Origin: JBFWIL01 sp050256015 | Lineage (GTDB): Bacteria; Bacteroidota; Bacteroidia; Bacteroidales; Prolixibacteraceae | Direction: 5' to 3' | Length of the DNA stretch: 12,906 bases | Assembly (NCBI GenBank): GCA_050256015.1 | Contig: JBFWIL010000058.1 | Coordinates: 1-12,906 of the forward strand | Shown here: positions 1 through 6,571 of the stretch, one piece after another | Position numbering within the stretch: the first letter of the stretch is position 1 | Layout: the number at the start of each line of letters is the position of its first letter | Translations under genes and position numbers: made by a program | The notes under the pieces: model-generated | Told to the model about the DNA's origin: nothing | The model's input: the letters and a program-made list of their open reading frames with translations, nothing else | The model's database searches: none

Positions 1-2
1 CC

Positions 3-242
3 TTTGCCTATGCCTGTGATAAGAAAATGGCCCGTAAAGGATATCTGACCGTTGAGAAGGGATCGGTAACGGTAAACGGGGTGAGTCTGACCGTGGTTAA
101 CTCCAAAAAGAGGTCATTCCAGGTGGCCATTATTCCCTATACATACGAGCATACCAATTTTCACACCTTACGGGAAGGTACGCTGGTCAATATCGAATTC
201 GATATAATCGGGAAATACCTGAGTAAACTGGCTCGTTTATGA
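3..242 (+). CDS. ribE: Riboflavin synthase alpha chain, C-terminal part (5' end outside window)
   Basis: Riboflavin synthase dismutates two molecules of 6,7-dimethyl-8-ribityllumazine to riboflavin, the last step of riboflavin synthesis, in the cytoplasm. The open frame runs in from the left edge, and the ATG at 27 is internal. About 79 residues are visible. They match the end of the second lumazine-binding barrel: a GSVTVNGVSLTV strand segment, then an IPYTYEHT segment, then VNIEFDIIGKYL before the stop at 240-242. The whole protein is usually about 200 residues, so roughly 60% is missing to the left. It faces the stress-protein gene at 289-1389, whose stop lies 46 bp away. The gene is called ribE or ribC depending on species. 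The identification is solid despite the partial view. Confidence 0.9.
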   Translation, partial: FAYACDKKMARKGYLTVEKGSVTVNGVSLTVVNSKKRSFQVAIIPYTYEHTNFHTLREGTLVNIEFDIIGKYLSKLARL

Positions 243-269
243 AATGCCAATATCGGGGCAAATGCTATT

Positions 270-295
270 CTTTTGAAAGTTTTTGCTTTCAGGAG
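270..295. terminator. Weak inverted repeat between convergent genes, possible terminator
   Basis: TGAAAG at 274-279 and CTTTCA at 286-291 pair perfectly around a six-base loop, and the stem extends to 10 pairs (270-279 with 286-295) if two G-U pairs are allowed. It spans the stop codon of the convergent stress-protein gene and lies 28 bp past the riboflavin synthase stop, where a bidirectional terminator would be expected. It is AT-rich and has no clear T-run on either side, so this is a weak call. Confidence 0.25.
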
Positions 296-1389
296 TGAAA
301 AACCAGGAGTGGCGTTTTTACGTGGAACACCATCTTCCGGGCGATGCTCGGATTGAAAATCCGGGTGATCATGTTTCTTTTGTGAGTGGTTAGCGACAGG
401 ATGTCAATGTTATTTTTTTCTATGTAATTTTCCAGGTCTTTCAGAATATCGGTTCCTTCTACAACAACACATTCGATCCGGGCATCCGGGTATTTGGCAC
501 GGATCAGATTTTTCATGCTTTCCAGCCGGATTTCAGTCCATTCTTTCCGGTCGGTTCCGCCGATATGCAGGCAGCAGACCCGGGCATTAAACGGCCGAAG
601 CAAACCGAGCAGCTTTTCCAGGGAAATCAGATCTTTTTCATCGAAGTTGGTGGCATAAACCACTTTTTTCAGGGAAGCCAGGTTGAGCAGAGGGGCCTTT
701 TCCGGGATGACCAGCACCGGAACATTCGATTTGTAAATGACCCCGGCGGTTGTGCTTCCCATAATGTCTGTTCTTTCCTTATCCGGCCCTTTGATGCCCA
801 TGACAATGAGCCGCGGCGGATGTTTCTCAGTGAAATAAAGAATATCGTCTTCCGGATAACCCATTTTGATGATGTGTTCCGATTCCACCTCTTCCCAGTT
901 TTTTGCTCCGATGTAATTGGTCAGTTTAAGCAGGAATTCCTGAAAACCGGCATTGGCGTTTTCCTCTTTTTCCTTCATATGCTCGTACAAACCGGAATCA
1001 AAAGCCACCACATCCGAGTAAGGAATGGTAAAAAAGTCGGGTTGCGGGACAACATGATAAAAGATCATACGCGATTTCAGTTTCCGGGCGATCTCAAAGG
1101 CGAGCAATGCAGCTTTAAAGGAATAGCCGGAGAAATCGACGGGAACAAGCACGGTGTTCTCGGCTGTCTGTCTGGGTTTTCTCTTTTTCCCCAGTAACTC
1201 GTCCAGGATAGGGTAAGCACGTTTTATGTCCTTTTCCGGGATGATCACCTTTACTCCGGAAGCCACAGCGCCCTGGATCAGGTTAACATTTTCCAGCGAG
1301 CAGTCAATTCCTTCCGTCTTTAAGCGGGATCGCAGGATTTCCGCTTGGGAATAAGGCAGCAAGGCAATGGTAATGGGTTTCTCTTCCAT
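289..1389 (-). CDS. Universal stress protein: DUF2007-like domain plus two UspA domains
   Basis: This is a 366-residue cytoplasmic protein with three parts. Residues 1-68 look like a DUF2007-type putative signal-transducing domain (ITIALLPYSQAEILRSRL, then a VKVIIPEKD strand). Residues 77-230 are a UspA domain opening with VLVPVDFS and carrying the nucleotide-binding signature G-2x-G-9x-G-S at G198, G201, G211 and S212, so ATP binding is likely. Residues 238-366 are a second UspA-like domain (KKVVYATNF to TPLLVF) in which that signature is lost, so it is probably a structural partner. Tandem Usp proteins are common in Bacteroidota. The extra N-terminal domain is less usual. The ATG at 1387-1389 is the natural start because the N-terminal domain begins right after it. 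It is transcribed alone, divergent from the pterin cluster. Its target and inducing signal are unknown. Confidence 0.85.
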   Translation of the reverse strand: MEEKPITIALLPYSQAEILRSRLKTEGIDCSLENVNLIQGAVASGVKVIIPEKDIKRAYPILDELLGKKRKPRQTAENTVLVPVDFSGYSFKAALLAFEIARKLKSRMIFYHVVPQPDFFTIPYSDVVAFDSGLYEHMKEKEENANAGFQEFLLKLTNYIGAKNWEEVESEHIIKMGYPEDDILYFTEKHPPRLIVMGIKGPDKERTDIMGSTTAGVIYKSNVPVLVIPEKAPLLNLASLKKVVYATNFDEKDLISLEKLLGLLRPFNARVCCLHIGGTDRKEWTEIRLESMKNLIRAKYPDARIECVVVEGTDILKDLENYIEKNNIDILSLTTHKRNMITRIFNPSIARKMVFHVKTPLLVFHS

Positions 1390-1556
1390 AGTCGTTGTCT
1401 TTATAGAGAACCGGATCTATTTATTCATTCGAAAATAGGGATAATTAGGTTTCAGCCGACTGCAGTTTTCTTTGAACAAGCTGTTTTTAAGATTGTTTTC
1501 ATAGTATAAATATGAAAGGGATGTTATCTTCGTTCAGGAAATAAGTATTCGCACAG

Positions 1557-2276
1557 ATGGAAAAAACAGCTTTGATTACAGGGGCGGCCAGAAGAATTGG
1601 CAGGAGCATGGCTCTTCATCTGGCGGCCGGAGGATGGAGTCTTGCTTTGCATTACCACAGGTCAAACCGGCCGGCAGAACATTTGCAGGCTGAACTGCAG
1701 TTGAAGTATCCGGGGCAGGAGTTTGTGCTTTTCCAGTCGGACCTGCAAAATCCCTTTGCTGTGGAACAACTGGTTTCGGGTGTGTTGGAAGTCTTTGCCC
1801 GGCTGGATCTGCTTATTAACAATGCTGCTGTTTTTGAACCGGCTACTATCATGAAATCGCATTTTGAACTGCTGGACCGGCTGATGATGGTCAATTACCG
1901 GGCACCTTTTCTGCTGATACGCGATTTTGCCCGGCTGTCTGGTAAGGGTGTGATTATCAATATGGCGGATACGCGTATTACCACGAGTCAGTCGGATTAT
2001 GCAGCCTACACTCTTTCGAAAAAAGCCTTGTGGGAGCTTACCAAAATGGCTGCGGTTGAGCTGGCTCCCGCTATCCGGGTGAATGCCATTGCGCCGGGAG
2101 TGACCCTTCCTCCTGAAGACAAAGATGATTCGTATCTCCGGAAGCTGGCCCGGAAAATTCCGATGCAGCGGCCGGGTGGACTCCAGCCCATCCTGCGGAG
2201 TCTGGATTATATTCTGGCTAACGATCATCTCACCGGACAGCTGCTGTTTTGTGACGGCGGACAAAATCTTTGTTAA
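1557..2276 (+). CDS. folM: SDR reductase of the PTR1/FolM type (probable dihydromonapterin/dihydropteridine reductase)
   Basis: This 239-residue short-chain reductase is predicted to reduce a 7,8-dihydropterin (dihydromonapterin or dihydrofolate) with NADPH. Three features separate it from ordinary SDRs and match pteridine reductase 1 and E. coli FolM. The cofactor motif is TGAARRIG (T8 to G15), with Arg where classical SDRs have Gly. It is followed by an LHYHRS segment (31-36) much like that of Leishmania PTR1. Asp138 sits exactly 13 residues before Tyr151 of the Y151-TLS-K155 pair, taking the place of the usual catalytic Ser, as in PTR1 and FolM. NNAA is at 88-91, and the protein ends in a DGGQNL motif resembling FolM's DGGRHL. 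The stop is 10 bp before the next gene, so the two are probably co-transcribed. The family call is firm. The choice of dihydromonapterin as substrate is inferred from the FolX-like neighbour. Confidence 0.78.
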   Translation: MEKTALITGAARRIGRSMALHLAAGGWSLALHYHRSNRPAEHLQAELQLKYPGQEFVLFQSDLQNPFAVEQLVSGVLEVFARLDLLINNAAVFEPATIMKSHFELLDRLMMVNYRAPFLLIRDFARLSGKGVIINMADTRITTSQSDYAAYTLSKKALWELTKMAAVELAPAIRVNAIAPGVTLPPEDKDDSYLRKLARKIPMQRPGGLQPILRSLDYILANDHLTGQLLFCDGGQNLC

Positions 2277-2286
2277 CAAATCTGTT

Positions 2287-2640
2287 ATGGCAATCATACG
2301 AATAAAAAATCTTTTGCTCCGGACTTATATCGGATTCAATCCGGAAGAACTGGCAAATAAGCAGGATGTGATGATCAATCTGGAGATTGAAACCGAAATT
2401 CCGGATCAGGCCCTGGATATGGATGAGCCCGAAGGTATTTATGACTACAAAAAAATAACCAAGGAGATTATCCATTATGTACAGGAAGGTCGTTTTAAGT
2501 TGCTGGAGGTGCTGACATACCGGTTGCTGGAACTGATTATGGCAGACAGACGGGTTATCCGGGTCCGGGTGGAGGTGGATAAACCTCATGCACTTCGTTT
2601 TGCCAAATCGGTTTCCTTTGAGATGGAGGCACATCGTTAA
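2287..2640 (+). CDS. folX: Dihydroneopterin triphosphate 2'-epimerase-like protein (FolX type; FolB superfamily)
   Basis: This 117-residue tunnelling-fold protein belongs to the dihydroneopterin aldolase/epimerase family. Two stretches resemble FolX more than FolB as I recall those sequences: IRIKNLLLRTYIGFNPEE (4-21) and VDKPHALRFAKSVS (97-110), close to the corresponding segments of E. coli and Pseudomonas FolX. Candidate active-site residues are Glu20/Glu21, Tyr54 in the YDYKK segment and Lys99. FolX converts 7,8-dihydroneopterin triphosphate to the monapterin epimer. FolB retro-aldol cleaves dihydroneopterin to 6-hydroxymethyldihydropterin. Some FolB enzymes also epimerise, so a dual role is possible. 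The open frame extends upstream to 2125 inside the reductase gene, but the family N-terminus starts at the ATG at 2287, which fixes the start. It lies between the FolM-like and FolK genes with 10-bp and 4-bp gaps. Confidence 0.78.
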   Translation: MAIIRIKNLLLRTYIGFNPEELANKQDVMINLEIETEIPDQALDMDEPEGIYDYKKITKEIIHYVQEGRFKLLEVLTYRLLELIMADRRVIRVRVEVDKPHALRFAKSVSFEMEAHR

Positions 2641-2644
2641 CAAG

Positions 2645-3022
2645 ATGAACACCTGTATTATTGGCATCGGCTCTAATCTGAATCCGGAGAAAAATATACG
2701 TGAAGCCATTAACTTGCTGGGCAGGGAGGGGAAGCTTGTTGCCGTATCTTCCCTGGTGCATACCGATCCGCTGGGGATTACCGATCAGCCTGCATTTATT
2801 AACGGAGCCGTGAAAATGAAAACCACCATGGAGAAGGAAATTTTCCGTAAATACCTGAAAAAGCTGGAAGATCGCCTGGGACGCGACCGAAGCCAGCCTA
2901 AATTCGGTCCACGTTGTATTGACCTGGATATCGTGGTATGGAACGGACAGGTGGTCGATGAAGATTATTATACACGCGGTTTTCTCAGGGATGCCGCTGC
3001 CGAGCTGGGTTTTGTTACCTGA
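2645..3022 (+). CDS. folK: Short 2-amino-4-hydroxy-6-hydroxymethyldihydropteridine pyrophosphokinase (HPPK)
   Basis: HPPK transfers pyrophosphate from ATP to 6-hydroxymethyl-7,8-dihydropterin, the step before dihydropteroate synthase in folate synthesis. The family pattern is clear: IGIGSNL near the N-terminus (6-12), a TDPLGITDQPAFINGAV segment (40-56), and the signature KFGPRCIDLDIVV (86-98) with metal-binding Asp93 and Asp95. At 125 residues it is much shorter than E. coli FolK (159). The PHY segment that carries an ATP-contacting His in E. coli is replaced by DEDYYTRGF, and the C-terminal helix region is absent. The stop is genuine in this sequence and no frameshift is evident. The ATG at 2645 follows the upstream stop by 4 bp, which suggests translational coupling. 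An earlier in-frame start at 2588 would overlap the epimerase gene and lies before the conserved N-terminus. Catalytic competence is likely but not certain. Confidence 0.82.
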   Translation: MNTCIIGIGSNLNPEKNIREAINLLGREGKLVAVSSLVHTDPLGITDQPAFINGAVKMKTTMEKEIFRKYLKKLEDRLGRDRSQPKFGPRCIDLDIVVWNGQVVDEDYYTRGFLRDAAAELGFVT

Positions 3023-3099
3023 AAACGGAATCCGCCTGATGGATTTCCGGCGGCTTTATACTGACAAACGGTAACTGTTATCCGGTGGCCCGCAAAGAG

Positions 3100-5352
3100 T
3101 TATTTCCGGGCTCTGGAAAAAAAGTCCCGCTGGGCCTTAATCAGGTTAACATAATTCATCAGCAGGTTTTTTGTTTCGGTGATGATGTTGAAGAACAGGA
3201 CTGAATTCCGGGTATTTACCTCCTTGTTTTTGATCCGTTTTATCTGGGCTTTTTCCAGGGTTGCCAGCTTGTTAATAAGTTCATCCCTGTAGCTGATAAC
3301 CTCATCTATTTCTTCAAATCGCTCTTCTTTAACGATATACAGCGTTTTCCTCAAAAAGCTGTCCATATCCGAAAGAAAAATCTTTAGTTCTTTGATCTGA
3401 GCTGCAGTGAAAGGCTTGTGATTGTTTTCCATATGCTCGTGAAGCGGTTCGACCAGATAATTAAGAGAATGGTGAACTTCACGCAGGTAATCAACAAGCT
3501 GAACGTAAAAATGACCTATTTCCAGGGCATCCTGCTGTTGAAGGATTTCAATAACCCCGGAAATTTTGTTTTTGGTTTTTTTGGTCTTCCGGTTAAAGGT
3601 ATCTTCCAGTTCACGTGCCTGCCGGATCTGGTTTCTGCTTTCTTTTATGAAACCTTCCAGGCTGTTGCAAAAAACCCTGGAAATCGTATTGACGGAATTT
3701 ACCAGTTGTTTCTTCACCTTCTCCATAACTTTTTCCGTACCGTCGGTCTCTGCAATTCCTTCTTCTTCCTCCGTTTTTTTTGCTTCGGATTTTCTGCGGA
3801 AAATAACCTGGGTCCGTATAACCAGGAAGATGGCCAGTCCTATAAAGGCAAAAACAATAAAGGTACCGCCGATTGAGATGATGGATGAAATAACGGCGGC
3901 CATGCTGAAAGCTACCAGGGCGGTCAGGAACCAGCCGCCTACCACCGCAAATACTCCGGAGATGCGGTATACGGCACTGTCGCGTCCCCAGGCCCGGTCG
4001 GACAGAGAGGTGCCCATGGCTACCATGAAGGTGACGTATGTAGTGGAGAGAGGTAATTTCAGGGAGGTGCCCACGGAAATAAGAATACCGGAGACAATCA
4101 GATTAACCGATGCTCGGATGGTGTCGAAAGAAGGCCTGTCTTCCCCGTTTTTCTGGGGAGCCGGGGGAATGGCGTCAAAACGGGAGTCGATAGACTGAAG
4201 CAGCCGTTCGGGCAAAACCCTGCGAATCTGTTTGCTGATCCGGATGGTATTGCGAACCAGGTGACGGGAAAGTTTTGAAGAGCCAAAACGCTCTTCTCCT
4301 TCCGACTGGCGAGACAGGTCTACTGTGGTGGCTACCACGCTGCGAGCCTTACGTGAGGAGATCAGGGTTACCACCATGATCAGACCGGCTATCATCAGCA
4401 TATATTCAGGGGTATCTACCGTTCCTTTCAGTATTTCCATGCTGAAAGCGTCAGGTGATCCTGCACCTCCCGATACCCAGGCTTGAAACGACTGGTATCC
4501 GGCCATGGGAACCCCGATGAAATTGACCAGGTCATTTCCAGCAAAAGCCATGGCCAGGCCGAAAGTCCCAACGAGAACAATTACCTTCGGAATGTCAATT
4601 TTAAATAACCAGTAAAGCAGTTGCAGGATAATGGTCCATCCCAAAAAACTGATCAGCAGAATCACATCCAGATGAGCTTTCATCCAGTCGATTTGTTCGG
4701 GAGAAACAAAAGTGGTGTCTTTCAGCCCTTTGATAATCAGGAAATAAGTCATGGCGGCAATGCACATTCCGCCAAAGATGGAACCAAAGTATTTCAGGGT
4801 TTTATTTAGCCGGAAGGAGAAAGCAATCCGGGCAACATACTGGATAATGGCCCCGACGATAAACGCGACAACGACGGAGATGAGGATTCCCGAGATGATA
4901 GCCAGTGCTTTTTCGCTGTTGATGTAACGGGACAACTCACTCAGGCTGTGTCCGGCCTGTATGATTTTGACCATAGAAGCTGCCACTGCGGCTCCGAGCA
5001 ATTCAAATACCAGGGATACGGTTGTTGAAGTGGGCAGCCCGAAAGTGTTGAACAGATCCAGCAGTATGATATCGGAAAGCATGACGGCCAGAAAAATGAT
5101 CATGATTTCTGAAAAGACAAACATATCGGGATGAAAGATGCCTTTTCGGGCTACTTCCATCATGCCGGAGGAAAAGGTTGCTCCGATAAGGATACCTAGG
5201 CTGGCTACCGTGAAAATCATCCATTTTGGTGCGGCTTTCGATCCGATTGCGGAATTCAGGAAGTTGACCGCGTCGTTACTTACTCCTACCACCAGATCGG
5301 ATATGGCCAGAGCAAACAAGACTACAACAAGGACCAGGTAGTATTGTTCCAT
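3100..5352 (-). CDS. PiT-family inorganic phosphate transporter with C-terminal PhoU-like domain
   Basis: This 750-residue inner-membrane protein is predicted to import phosphate by cation or proton symport. It shows the duplicated PiT architecture. The first repeat has SNDAVN (25-30) and LPTSTT (106-111). The second has AGNDLVN (271-277) and LPLSTT (433-438). The ND and STT motifs are the substrate-site signatures of the Pho4/PiT family. About 12 hydrophobic segments run to roughly residue 513. A charged linker (515-545) then leads to a 200-residue, highly helical tail (about 545-750) resembling PhoU/DUF47 proteins, with a HFYVQLVDYLREVHHSL segment. PiT-PhoU fusions of this kind occur in Bacteroidota. 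The gene is divergent from a PhoR/PhoB-like pair, which supports phosphate as substrate, and an 11-bp-period repeat lies between them. Sulfate or another anion cannot be excluded from sequence alone. Confidence 0.88.
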   Translation of the reverse strand: MEQYYLVLVVVLFALAISDLVVGVSNDAVNFLNSAIGSKAAPKWMIFTVASLGILIGATFSSGMMEVARKGIFHPDMFVFSEIMIIFLAVMLSDIILLDLFNTFGLPTSTTVSLVFELLGAAVAASMVKIIQAGHSLSELSRYINSEKALAIISGILISVVVAFIVGAIIQYVARIAFSFRLNKTLKYFGSIFGGMCIAAMTYFLIIKGLKDTTFVSPEQIDWMKAHLDVILLISFLGWTIILQLLYWLFKIDIPKVIVLVGTFGLAMAFAGNDLVNFIGVPMAGYQSFQAWVSGGAGSPDAFSMEILKGTVDTPEYMLMIAGLIMVVTLISSRKARSVVATTVDLSRQSEGEERFGSSKLSRHLVRNTIRISKQIRRVLPERLLQSIDSRFDAIPPAPQKNGEDRPSFDTIRASVNLIVSGILISVGTSLKLPLSTTYVTFMVAMGTSLSDRAWGRDSAVYRISGVFAVVGGWFLTALVAFSMAAVISSIISIGGTFIVFAFIGLAIFLVIRTQVIFRRKSEAKKTEEEEGIAETDGTEKVMEKVKKQLVNSVNTISRVFCNSLEGFIKESRNQIRQARELEDTFNRKTKKTKNKISGVIEILQQQDALEIGHFYVQLVDYLREVHHSLNYLVEPLHEHMENNHKPFTAAQIKELKIFLSDMDSFLRKTLYIVKEERFEEIDEVISYRDELINKLATLEKAQIKRIKNKEVNTRNSVLFFNIITETKNLLMNYVNLIKAQRDFFSRARK

Positions 5353-5374
5353 TACATCAGATTAATTGACGGCG

Positions 5375-5382
5375 CAAAAATA
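5375..5382 (-). promoter_or_regulatory. Candidate -7 promoter element for the PiT transporter gene
   Basis: On the minus strand these eight bases read TATTTTTG, a perfect fit to the Bacteroidota -7 consensus TAnnTTTG. It lies 22 bp before the transporter ATG (5352), giving a predicted leader of about 15-20 nt. No convincing TTTG -33 element is seen at the usual distance, so the call rests on the -7 box and its position. Confidence 0.4.
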
Positions 5383-5409
5383 GGGCCAAATAAGGGGAGG
5401 AAGGGAATT

Positions 5410-5449
5410 TGAAAATTAAATTAATGTTAACTGAATGTAAAATAAATAT
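5410..5449 (+). promoter_or_regulatory. Four 7-bp half-sites at 11-bp period; candidate Pho-box-like operator
   Basis: Four 7-mers separated by exactly four bases fill this stretch: TGAAAAT (5410-5416), TTAATGT (5421-5427), TGAATGT (5432-5438) and TAAATAT (5443-5449). All share T at position 1, AA at 3-4 and T at 7. The two central copies share AATGT. A 7+4 layout on one helix face is the geometry of PhoB boxes bound by OmpR/PhoB-type regulators. It lies between the PiT transporter and the kinase/regulator genes, 28 bp upstream of the kinase -7 box. The region is AT-rich, so chance similarity is a real alternative, especially for the outer two copies. Confidence 0.4.
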
Positions 5450-5477
5450 TAAATCCGGAAATCCTCTTATTTTATTT

Positions 5478-5485
5478 TATTTTTG
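5478..5485 (+). promoter_or_regulatory. Candidate -7 promoter element for the histidine kinase gene
   Basis: TATTTTTG matches TAnnTTTG and ends 17 bp before the kinase ATG at 5503. No good TTTG -33 box is found about 20 bp upstream, which would fit a promoter that needs an activator bound at the 11-bp repeats. The surrounding run of T and A makes a chance match possible. Confidence 0.35.
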
Positions 5486-5502
5486 ACCCCAAATAGGTGG
5501 AG

Positions 5503-6534
5503 ATGAAATCTTATCCTGTAAAACGACTGGCATTTTTTATTGCACTGGTTATAACCCTGATCAGTTTGTTGTTTATTTGCTTGTATGTCTGGGTGGGCCA
5601 ACCGTTGTACATCAGCCTTTCCCTGATTGTCTTTTTTTTTGTTATTCAGTATTTTGCAGTGATCTTTATCCTGCATAAATACATCAACCAAAAACTTGAG
5701 CCGATTTATAAAATTATTCGGAGCAAACCGGATCAGGACAATCCGGTGGTTAGGGATAAAAAAGGGAATATTATTTTCGATACCCATCTGGAGGTAGAAG
5801 AATGGGCCAGGAATCAGACCCGGGAAATTTCCCGCTTAAAAGATCTGGAACGGTATCGTAAGGAATTTGTAGGGAATGTGTCGCACGAGCTGAAAACTCC
5901 GATTTTCAATATTCAGGGTTATATTCTTACCCTTCTTGAGGGGGGTATGGATGATCCGAAAATAAACAAGCTTTATCTGAAACGTACGGAGAAAAGCATT
6001 GACCGGATGATTTCCATTGTGGAAGACCTTGAGGCCATTACCAAACTGGAATCGGGCGAACTGAAGCTGCGCATGGAAAATTTCGATCTGATTCGTCTGG
6101 TTGACGATGTGTTTGAAATGGAGATGATGCTGGCTTCCGAGCGGAACATACGACTGCTGATCGACCGTCCGAACCGTGCGGTAAATGTGAAGGCCGACCG
6201 GAAGCGGATCACGGAGTTGATGACCAATCTGGTAACCAATGCCGTTAAATATGGCCGGAAAAGCGGTTTTGTAAAAGTTTCTTTTTACGATCTGAAAGAT
6301 ACGATCATGGTGGAGGTGGCGGATAACGGCATCGGTGTGGAGGAGAAAGACCTGATCCGCATTTTTGAGCGTTTTTACCGGGCAGACAAATCGCGTTCGC
6401 GTGAACAGGGAGGGACCGGACTCGGACTGTCGATTGTCAAGCACATCATCGAAGCCCACAAGCAGACCATTAATGTTAAATCGGAGGTTGATGTGGGAAC
6501 GACTTTTACCTTTACCCTTGAAAAAGCAAAATGA
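5503..6534 (+). CDS. phoR: PhoR-like membrane sensor histidine kinase
   Basis: This 343-residue sensor kinase autophosphorylates on His128 (FVGNVSHELKTP, H box) and would pass phosphate to the response regulator encoded 37 bp downstream. Two membrane helices (about 9-31 and 35-58) are joined by only a few residues, so there is no external sensing domain. A short linker, perhaps a degenerate HAMP, covers about 60-115. The DHp helices follow (118-185), then the ATPase domain with N-box Asn242/Asn246 (NLVTNAVKYG), G1 motif ADNGIG (273-278), F box IFERFYR (287-293) and G2 motif GGTGLGLS (303-310). A near-absent periplasmic loop is also typical of E. coli PhoR. ATG 5503 is chosen; a GTG at 5497 is a possible start two codons earlier. 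The phosphate assignment comes from the divergent PiT-PhoU gene and is inference; other members of the PhoR/VicK class would look alike. Confidence 0.85.
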   Translation: MKSYPVKRLAFFIALVITLISLLFICLYVWVGQPLYISLSLIVFFFVIQYFAVIFILHKYINQKLEPIYKIIRSKPDQDNPVVRDKKGNIIFDTHLEVEEWARNQTREISRLKDLERYRKEFVGNVSHELKTPIFNIQGYILTLLEGGMDDPKINKLYLKRTEKSIDRMISIVEDLEAITKLESGELKLRMENFDLIRLVDDVFEMEMMLASERNIRLLIDRPNRAVNVKADRKRITELMTNLVTNAVKYGRKSGFVKVSFYDLKDTIMVEVADNGIGVEEKDLIRIFERFYRADKSRSREQGGTGLGLSIVKHIIEAHKQTINVKSEVDVGTTFTFTLEKAK

Positions 6535-6571
6535 AAGTGGTAAATTTCCAGCGTATATTAATACTTATTTT

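Noticed and set aside
565..1197. A 210-codon open frame on the + strand inside the stress-protein gene
   Set aside because: It is antisense to a clear UspA protein, its translation matches no family I know, and the reading frame of the minus strand explains the base composition.
1525..1532. TATCTTCG upstream of the FolM-like gene as a -7 promoter box
   Set aside because: One mismatch at a conserved T and no TTTG at the proper distance upstream; similar matches are expected by chance in this AT-rich gap.
1662..2297. A 211-codon open frame on the - strand across the FolM-like gene
   Set aside because: It is a shadow of the SDR frame, which has full motif support; its translation is low-complexity and without domains.
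3032..3053. CCGCC / GGCGG inverted repeat after folK as a terminator
   Set aside because: Only five pairs around a 12-base loop and no T-run after it; too weak to call between the convergent folK and transporter genes.
3418..4198. Two long + strand open frames inside the PiT transporter gene
   Set aside because: They are antisense to a transporter with all family motifs and show no domain of their own.
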